Shown here piece by piece: positions 58,800 through 64,000 of a DNA stretch of 64,000 nucleotides; the first letter of the stretch is position 1, and each line of letters starts with the position of its first letter. Under the pieces are notes generated by a model, which saw only the letters and a list, made by a program, of their open reading frames with translations, ran no database searches and was not told the origin of the DNA. The DNA lies in assembly GCF_001613385.1 (NCBI RefSeq), contig NZ_BDCG01000004.1, positions 1 through 64,000 of the forward strand, read 5' to 3'. Made by a program: the position numbers and the translations under genes. The stretch is from Nocardia flavorosea NBRC 108225. GTDB lineage: Bacteria > Actinomycetota > Actinomycetes > Mycobacteriales > Mycobacteriaceae.

Positions 58800-59452
58800 C
58801 GCCGCCCCCTGACCACAGCCCCGATACCGGCGCCCAGGGCCAGCGCCGCGAGCGCAAGACCCAGGCCGCCGAGCCAGCGGGCGGTGATATCGGTGCTCTC
58901 GGCCGGCTCGGCCGCGGACTGGTCGCCGTGTTCGTGACCGGACTGGTCGCCGGCGGACGCGCCGAGCGCCAGGAGGGGGGCCGGATGCTCCGCCGAATCG
59001 TGGTCGCCGGTGTCGTTCCAGCGCACCACGGTACCGTCGCTGTAGGTCTGTTCGGCCGGGAAGCTGATCGAATCGGCGTCGGGTAACGGGCCCAGCGACA
59101 CCACGAAACGCTGGAACTCGCCTGGCCGGATACCGGGCCCGCCGGGGTTTGCGGTCCAGGTCACGGCCACTACGCGGTCTTCGTCGTCGCGTTCGATTTT
59201 CGCGGTCCAGCCGGGGACCGGTTCGGTGCGTGCCGTCGCGATCTCCGGCACGGCGACCCGCAGCGCGGTGGTGGCGGCGGTATCGGATTCGGTGGGTACG
59301 CTGAACGTTGCGACGGTGGACCGGCCAGGGGTCGCGTTCGGCGCCGATACGCTGACATGCGCGGCGGCCGTACCGGCACCGGCCAGTAGGAAACCGGCGG
59401 TGAGGGCGGCGGTCAGACCGCGGCGAAGAGGTGGGGAAAACCCGTGGGACAT
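58796..59452 (-). CDS. YcnI-like copper-binding protein (DUF1775)
   Basis: A 218-residue exported protein. The signal peptide ends at AGTAAA, leaving the N-terminal HVSVSAPNATPG, where His starts the mature chain and binds copper in YcnI. The DUF1775 domain continues with ESDTAATTALRVAVPE, VPGWTAK and FRF-like VSLGPLPDADSISFP. A His-rich linker (GHEHGDQ) leads to a C-terminal membrane helix. It is encoded just before CopC, as in other actinobacteria, and acts in copper acquisition or resistance. Confidence 0.92.
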   Translation of the reverse strand: MSHGFSPPLRRGLTAALTAGFLLAGAGTAAAHVSVSAPNATPGRSTVATFSVPTESDTAATTALRVAVPEIATARTEPVPGWTAKIERDDEDRVVAVTWTANPGGPGIRPGEFQRFVVSLGPLPDADSISFPAEQTYSDGTVVRWNDTGDHDSAEHPAPLLALGASAGDQSGHEHGDQSAAEPAESTDITARWLGGLGLALAALALGAGIGAVVRGRR

Positions 59453-60072
59453 GGGCGGAAAACTTTCTCTCCGAAGGATGTGGGAACGTCGCCGAGCACA
59501 CGGCGCGGTGGCGCGCGTGGACCGGACGCACCGTTCGGAGCGTGATTCCGTGGAGTCGCGACGATCGCCGCGATGCAGACCCGAGGTGCCGGTGGAAAAC
59601 GGTGCACGGGCGCGAGCAACACGCGCAACGCCGCCGAAGCCGCCCGATACAGCCGTTCGGCCGCGGTGATCATCAGGGTGCACAGCAGCACCGCGAGCAG
59701 ATGGGTGGCGAACATCGCCGCAGAGAGCGGGCCACCGGTCGACGATTCACCGACCGCGCTACCTGTACCGGTGTGGTGACCGGTGAGCCCGGCCAGCGCC
59801 CAGTGACCGATGAACTGGCCCGATACCAGCGGTACGAAAATTCCCAGGCCCGGGGCGACGGCCCGATTCGCGAGCCGGCCGCGTGCTCCGGTGACGACGG
59901 ATCCGGAGACCCACCCGGTGACCAGTGTGGTCAGCAACAGCAGGGCGGTACCGGCCGATGTGGGATACCCGCCACCCGCCGCGCCGTGGGCGGCCACGGC
60001 CAACGCCCCGGTCGCCACGCCTACCACGCAGCCCCGCAATTGTGCGGGGCCGGGGCACGGGTTGAAGGACAT
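59413..60072 (-). CDS. Membrane protein opening the copper operon
   Basis: A 219-residue protein with about four helices (GALAVAAHGAAGGGYPTSAG, TALLLLTTLVTGWVSGSVVT, GIFVPLVSGQFIGHWALAGL and AMFATHLLAVLLCTLMI). It overlaps the ycnI start by 40 bp. His residues in GHWALAGLTGHHTG and in FATHLLAVL could be metal contacts. No family recognised, although similar proteins occur next to ycnI. A role in copper handling is inferred from position alone. Confidence 0.72.
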   Translation of the reverse strand: MSFNPCPGPAQLRGCVVGVATGALAVAAHGAAGGGYPTSAGTALLLLTTLVTGWVSGSVVTGARGRLANRAVAPGLGIFVPLVSGQFIGHWALAGLTGHHTGTGSAVGESSTGGPLSAAMFATHLLAVLLCTLMITAAERLYRAASAALRVLLAPVHRFPPAPRVCIAAIVATPRNHAPNGASGPRAPPRRVLGDVPTSFGEKVFRPCPTGFPHLFAAV

Positions 60073-60179
60073 CGAGCACTTTCGTGAGGTCGCGGCGGGA
60101 CGGCTGATCGGCGTCCATCATCGTCGGCGGCCGGTCCGGCCTCGACGCCGCCCCCGCGGAGACGCGCCGGCGTCCGGGC

Positions 60180-60818
60180 TCAGGCGACGCCCAGGCGGGC
60201 CAGGACGTCCGCCTCGATCTTGGACAGTTCGGTGGCGATCGATGCATGCACGGAACGCCGTCGCGCCGCGGGCATCTGATCGGCGGTGCGGACAGCCGAA
60301 TCCAGCGCGTCGAGCCGGTTGCGTGCACTGGTCAGGAACTGCTGGGTGTCCTTGCCCGCGTCGCCGTTCGCGATCTTGTCGAGGGCGGCTCGGGTGTTGG
60401 TTATCCGGGCCTGGAGCCGGCCCCCGTGGCCGGCGTAGTCGCCGAGCTGATTCACGCCCACCCCGAGCTGTTTCGCCTTCCGGGCGTCCAGTTGCCCGCG
60501 CACATAGGTGGCGCCACGGTAGGCCAGCGGAGCGAGCACCGGAACCAGCACCCGCGCCACCCCGATGTACTTCTTGACCTGTCCGGGGCTGAACGGGTCA
60601 CGTTCGGCGCGCGCGGCGGCTTTCTGTGCGGCCTTCTCCTCGGCCTGCAGCGTCGCGATCTGCGCTTTGGCGACCTTGCGCTGGGCGCGGGCCTCGGTGC
60701 GGTGCCGTTTGCGCTCGTTCTTGGCGCCGAGTTTGGCCTCCATCGCGGCCTTGTGCTTGAGGGCCTTTGCCTCGGCCCGCCGATTCGGCCGCCGCTTGCG
60801 CTTGGTGAACAACCCCAT
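60180..60818 (-). CDS. Lys/Arg-rich protein, DUF6474-like
   Basis: A 212-residue protein: a very basic coiled-coil-like N-terminus (MGLFTKRKRRPNRRAEAKAL and on, to about residue 75), then a hydrophobic stretch (YIGVARVLVPVLAPLAYRGA) and a helical C-terminus. It resembles actinobacterial proteins listed as DUF6474, of unknown function. Start at ATG 60818 with GGAGG upstream. The frame upstream is open but unlikely. Confidence 0.78.
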   Translation of the reverse strand: MGLFTKRKRRPNRRAEAKALKHKAAMEAKLGAKNERKRHRTEARAQRKVAKAQIATLQAEEKAAQKAAARAERDPFSPGQVKKYIGVARVLVPVLAPLAYRGATYVRGQLDARKAKQLGVGVNQLGDYAGHGGRLQARITNTRAALDKIANGDAGKDTQQFLTSARNRLDALDSAVRTADQMPAARRRSVHASIATELSKIEADVLARLGVA

Positions 60819-61039
60819 CGAAGGCCCTCCGTCATGCTGGTTCGCTGCGGCGATACGACACGGAAACCGCATCGTCCACCCGTGTCACACGGTTCGCCGA
60901 CACCCTATCGGGTTCCCTGCCCAACCGGCGAGACACGCCACCCGGGTCACCGCGGAATGGTGTCGTCGCGTACGTGGGTGAGCGGGTCGAACGGGACTCG
61001 ATTCGTCGGACTGTCGGGGGTAGAGACCATACTGCTTGC

Positions 61040-62944
61040 GTGCAACCGGGCAGTATCGACCGCGAAGACCCCGCCGGCGCGGGTGCCGAAACCGGCGCCG
61101 GCGTGGGTGCCGAAAGCGACGCCGCCATAGGCGCCGCCGATGCCCGCGTGGGTGCCGGGAACGGCATGGCAGCAGGTGCCGACGATGGCGGTGCGCCTGC
61201 CGGATTCGGCGGCAGTGACGATGCAGGTTCGGTTGCCGGATCGGGCACTGCCGCGGGGGGAGACGCTGCGGGCCGCGGCCGCACCGTATTTCTCGATGCC
61301 CGCGGCCTGATCGGTTGCCGGCATCGGCTCGGGCTCGACGCCACTTATCCGGAACAACTGGCCGAAGTCCGGGAGGACCCCGGGGTGCAGCAGCGGCGTG
61401 CGGCCGCGCAGGCCCATCGCGACCGGGTTCGCGACACCCTGGTCGCCGAGGATCCCGATAGTTGGGTGATCATCGATCCGGCACAATCCGCCCGTGCTCG
61501 CGCCGACGCCACTTTGCAGGCGTGTGCGGCGGGAGCGGCCCGGATCTGGGGTGGGCTGCTTCCACAGGAACCCGATACCGGCCGCCGGGGCGGCGCCGAG
61601 ATCCTGCTGCGGGATGTGGGCGGCGGCTATATCCCGGTGATCGTGGTCAACCACAAGGTCACCGACCCACGCCGCCCCGAACCTGCCGAATTCCATCCGC
61701 TCACCTCCGACCTGCTGCATTGGCGTCCCGAACCCGACCGGGCCCGCAAACTCCGCCAGCAACCCCGCGATCAGCAGCGCCTGGCCCACGTGTACCGGAT
61801 GCTGCAACGACGCGGCCTGGCCACCGCCACCCCGGTCGGCGGCGTTATCGGCTTCCACTTCGACCGGATCCTGGTGCACGATCTGTCCGCCGTACTCACC
61901 GATTACGACAACCGCTATGCGGATCGGATCGCGGTGCTGCGCGGCGAGGTCGCCACCGTCCCCTCCAAGGTTCCCGAATGCCGGCAGTGCCCGTGGTGGA
62001 CGCGCGGGGCCGCCGGCGGCTGTCAGGCGTGGCTCAACGAGCACCGCGATGTGAGTGTGGTGGCGCCGGGGTCGCGGGCCGAGGTGCTGCGTGCGCACGG
62101 TGTGCGGACCATCGACGAACTGGCCGCCTGGACCGCACCCGAACCGGAGGACTGGCAGCACGGGCCGTTCGAAGAGGCCGTGGTCACCGCGCGGGCCTGG
62201 CTGGTGGATGCGCCGCTGGTACGCCGATCCGACCACGTGTGGGTGCGCCGCGCCGATGTCGAGGTGGATGTGGATCTGGAGAGTTATCAGGAGGACGGCG
62301 CCTATCTCTGGGGCACGCTGCTCGACGGGAAATACCGGCCGTTCGTCACCTGGGATCCGCTGCCGACCGAGGACGAGGGCCGGTCCTTCGCCGAATTCTG
62401 GACCTGGTTGATGGGAATCCGCGAACAGGCCATGGCCGCCGGCAAAACGTTTGCTGCCTACTGCTATTCACGTTCGGCCGAGGACAAATGGCTCTACGAG
62501 TCCGCGCGTCGCTTCGCCGGCCGGCCAGGGGTGCCCACCGCGGCGCAGGTGACGCAGTTCGTCGATTCGGCGCAGTGGGTGGATATGTTCCAGGCCGTCA
62601 CCGATCAGTTCATCTGCCCGAGTGGTAAGGGGCTGAAGAAGATCGCGCCCGTCGCCGGATTCGCCTGGCGCGATCCGGAGGCCGGAGGCGAAGCGTCGAT
62701 GAGCTGGTATCGGCGAGCGGTCGGCTACGACTCGGCACCGGATCTCACCCAGCGCACCCGCCTGTTCGAGTACAACGAAGACGATGTCCGCGCGACCGCT
62801 GTCCTGCGCGAATGGATGAATCCCCGGATCCCCACCGAGCATTGCGCCGACCGGGAGGTGCCCACGCTCGCGGATTTCGCGCAGGCACCAGCTGCTCCGG
62901 GGAGACCTGAGCCCGAGCCCGGCGCAGGCTTGATTACCATGTGA
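61040..62944 (+). CDS. TM0106-family RecB-like nuclease with C-terminal RNase H-like domain
   Basis: About 634 residues. The first 75 are Gly/Ala/Asp-rich and variable. Then comes a RecB-type PD-(D/E)XK region with LRDVGGGYIPVIVVNHKVTD, and a Cys set (Cys in CRHRLGLD, then CRQCPWWTRGAAGGC) like the iron-sulphur staple of AddB and Cas4. The C-terminal half is a DnaQ/RNase H-like exonuclease: VDVDLES, AYCYSRSAED and YNEDDVRAT. M. tuberculosis Rv2119 is a likely homologue. The start is a GTG at 61040, six bases after CATACT, so probably leaderless; the frame is open to 60974. Confidence 0.82.
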   Translation: MQPGSIDREDPAGAGAETGAGVGAESDAAIGAADARVGAGNGMAAGADDGGAPAGFGGSDDAGSVAGSGTAAGGDAAGRGRTVFLDARGLIGCRHRLGLDATYPEQLAEVREDPGVQQRRAAAQAHRDRVRDTLVAEDPDSWVIIDPAQSARARADATLQACAAGAARIWGGLLPQEPDTGRRGGAEILLRDVGGGYIPVIVVNHKVTDPRRPEPAEFHPLTSDLLHWRPEPDRARKLRQQPRDQQRLAHVYRMLQRRGLATATPVGGVIGFHFDRILVHDLSAVLTDYDNRYADRIAVLRGEVATVPSKVPECRQCPWWTRGAAGGCQAWLNEHRDVSVVAPGSRAEVLRAHGVRTIDELAAWTAPEPEDWQHGPFEEAVVTARAWLVDAPLVRRSDHVWVRRADVEVDVDLESYQEDGAYLWGTLLDGKYRPFVTWDPLPTEDEGRSFAEFWTWLMGIREQAMAAGKTFAAYCYSRSAEDKWLYESARRFAGRPGVPTAAQVTQFVDSAQWVDMFQAVTDQFICPSGKGLKKIAPVAGFAWRDPEAGGEASMSWYRRAVGYDSAPDLTQRTRLFEYNEDDVRATAVLREWMNPRIPTEHCADREVPTLADFAQAPAAPGRPEPEPGAGLITM

Positions 62945-62948
62945 CAGC

Positions 62949-64000
62949 GTGACAGAGCACGTCGAACAACTCGAGTTCCAGGCCGAGACCCATCAGCTGC
63001 TCGAGCTGATGATCCACTCGGTCTACTCCAACAAAGACACGTTCCTGCGGGAGCTGATCTCGAACGCTTCCGACGCGCTGGACAAGCTGCGGCTGGAGTC
63101 CTATCGAGACAAGGATCTGCACGTCGACACCGACGATCTGCATATCGAGCTGGAGGTCGACGCCGAGCGGCGGATCCTCACGGTCCGGGACAACGGCATC
63201 GGCATGTCGCGTGCCGAAGTGGTGGATCTGATCGGGACGCTGGCGAAGTCCGGTACCGCCGAACTGCGCCGCAAACTCAACGAGGCCAAATCCGATGCCG
63301 CCGCCGAGGAGCTGATCGGCCAGTTCGGTATCGGCTTCTACTCGACGTTCATGGTGGCCGACAAGGTCGAGCTGACCACCCGCCGCGCGGGTGAGACCAC
63401 CGCGACCCGCTGGCAGTCCGAGGCCGGCTCCGGTTCGTACACCATCGAAACCCTCGACGAGGCGCCGCAGGGCAGCGCGGTCACGCTGCATCTGAAACCG
63501 GCCGACGCCGAGGATCACCTCTTCGACTACACCCAGGAATACAAGCTCCGCGAGATCGTCAAGAAGTACTCCGATTTCATCGCCTGGCCGATCCGGATGC
63601 AGGTCGAGCGGACCGTCACCGAGGGCGAAGGCGAAGACAAGCAGGAGAAGACCGTTGTCGAGGAGCAGACGCTCAACTCGATGAAGGCCCTCTGGACCCG
63701 TCCCAGGGGTGAGGTCTCCGAGGAGGAGTACCACGAGTTCTACAAGCACGTCAGCCACGCCTGGGACGAGCCGCTGGAGACCATCCCGCTCAAGGCCGAG
63801 GGCACCTTCGAATATCAGGCGCTGCTGTTCCTGCCGTCGCAGGCGCCGTTCGACCTGTTCACCCGCGAGCACAAACGCGGCGTGCAGCTCTACGTGAAGC
63901 GCGTGTTCATCATGGACAACTGCGAAGAGCTGATGCCGGAGTACCTGCGTTTCGTCAAGGGTGTGGTGGACGCGCAGGATCTGTCGCTGAACGTGTCCCG
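62949..64000 (+). CDS. htpG: Hsp90-family chaperone HtpG (partial, cut by the window edge)
   Basis: The first 350 residues of bacterial Hsp90. The GHKL ATP-binding site has ELISNASDALDKLR, VRDNGIGMS and GQFGIGFYSTFMVADKV. The middle domain begins near residue 230 and includes FIMDNCEELMPEYLRF. The start is a GTG at 62949 (VTEHVEQLEFQAET), five bases after the nuclease stop, and no ribosome-binding site is visible. The reading frame continues past 64000. Confidence 0.97.
   Translation, partial: MTEHVEQLEFQAETHQLLELMIHSVYSNKDTFLRELISNASDALDKLRLESYRDKDLHVDTDDLHIELEVDAERRILTVRDNGIGMSRAEVVDLIGTLAKSGTAELRRKLNEAKSDAAAEELIGQFGIGFYSTFMVADKVELTTRRAGETTATRWQSEAGSGSYTIETLDEAPQGSAVTLHLKPADAEDHLFDYTQEYKLREIVKKYSDFIAWPIRMQVERTVTEGEGEDKQEKTVVEEQTLNSMKALWTRPRGEVSEEEYHEFYKHVSHAWDEPLETIPLKAEGTFEYQALLFLPSQAPFDLFTREHKRGVQLYVKRVFIMDNCEELMPEYLRFVKGVVDAQDLSLNVS

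Overview
The window is chromosomal DNA of a high-GC, mycolic-acid-type actinomycete, most likely Nocardia or a close relative. The first 34 kb follow the origin-proximal gene order known from Mycobacterium tuberculosis (Rv0001 to Rv0020). That order is oriC, dnaN, recF, a DciA-type gene, gyrB, gyrA, a DUF3566 gene, tRNA-Ile, tRNA-Ala, a PH-domain gene, crgA, trpG, pknB, pknA, pbpA, rodA, pstP, fhaB, fhaA and a tRNA-Leu. Several mycobacterial members are missing: gnd between dnaN and recF, ppiA, and the DUF881 gene beside crgA. A rhomboid protease sits where ppiA would be expected. I see no insertion sequence, phage or CRISPR array.

Layout. 1-821: oriC, with DnaA boxes around an AT-rich stretch. 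0.8-10.3 kb: replication and gyrase genes; recF is flanked by palindromic pairs of DnaA boxes. 10.5-18 kb: two tRNAs and a patch of accessory genes (a tiny DLW-39-type peptide, a TetR regulator divergent from an MpaB-family oxygenase, an HxlR regulator divergent from an imine-reductase-like enzyme, an XRE regulator with two inverted-repeat operators, a methyltransferase, a cold-shock protein, a thioesterase and a second MpaB-family oxygenase). 18-21 kb: a non-coding stretch, then a DrrAB-like ABC exporter. 21-24 kb: rhomboid protease, a near-consensus parS site at 22207-22222, PH-domain gene, tandem DnaA boxes, crgA and trpG. 24-34 kb: the Ser/Thr kinase, phosphatase and cell-wall cluster on the minus strand, with overlapping starts and stops. 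34.2-35.2 kb: tRNA-Leu with a strong terminator, then about 860 bp of AT-richer non-coding DNA full of GTNAC motifs and hairpins. 35-43.4 kb: SpoIIM- and RDD-family membrane proteins facing a MoxR/DUF58/DUF4129-like operon and a DUF4407 protein. 44-50.5 kb: gltB-gltD glutamate synthase behind a long leader. 50.7-63 kb: cutinase, histidine phosphatase, a GYPQ-repeat membrane protein, LysX, an S4-domain protein, an RraA-family protein, a copper operon (membrane protein, YcnI, CopC, CopD), a lysine/arginine-rich protein and a TM0106-type nuclease. The window ends inside htpG.

Functionally most of the window is housekeeping: initiation and topology, origin segregation, phosphorylation control of septal and polar peptidoglycan synthesis, and nitrogen assimilation. 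The points that most repay a second look are the parS site, the DnaA-box palindromes around recF, the degenerate aminoacylation motif 2 in LysX, the GTNAC-rich non-coding region, the GTCAC-N6-GTCAC site far upstream of gltB, the XRE operators, and an extreme Tyr/Gln repeat in FhaA. I did not find a clearly new multi-gene system here.
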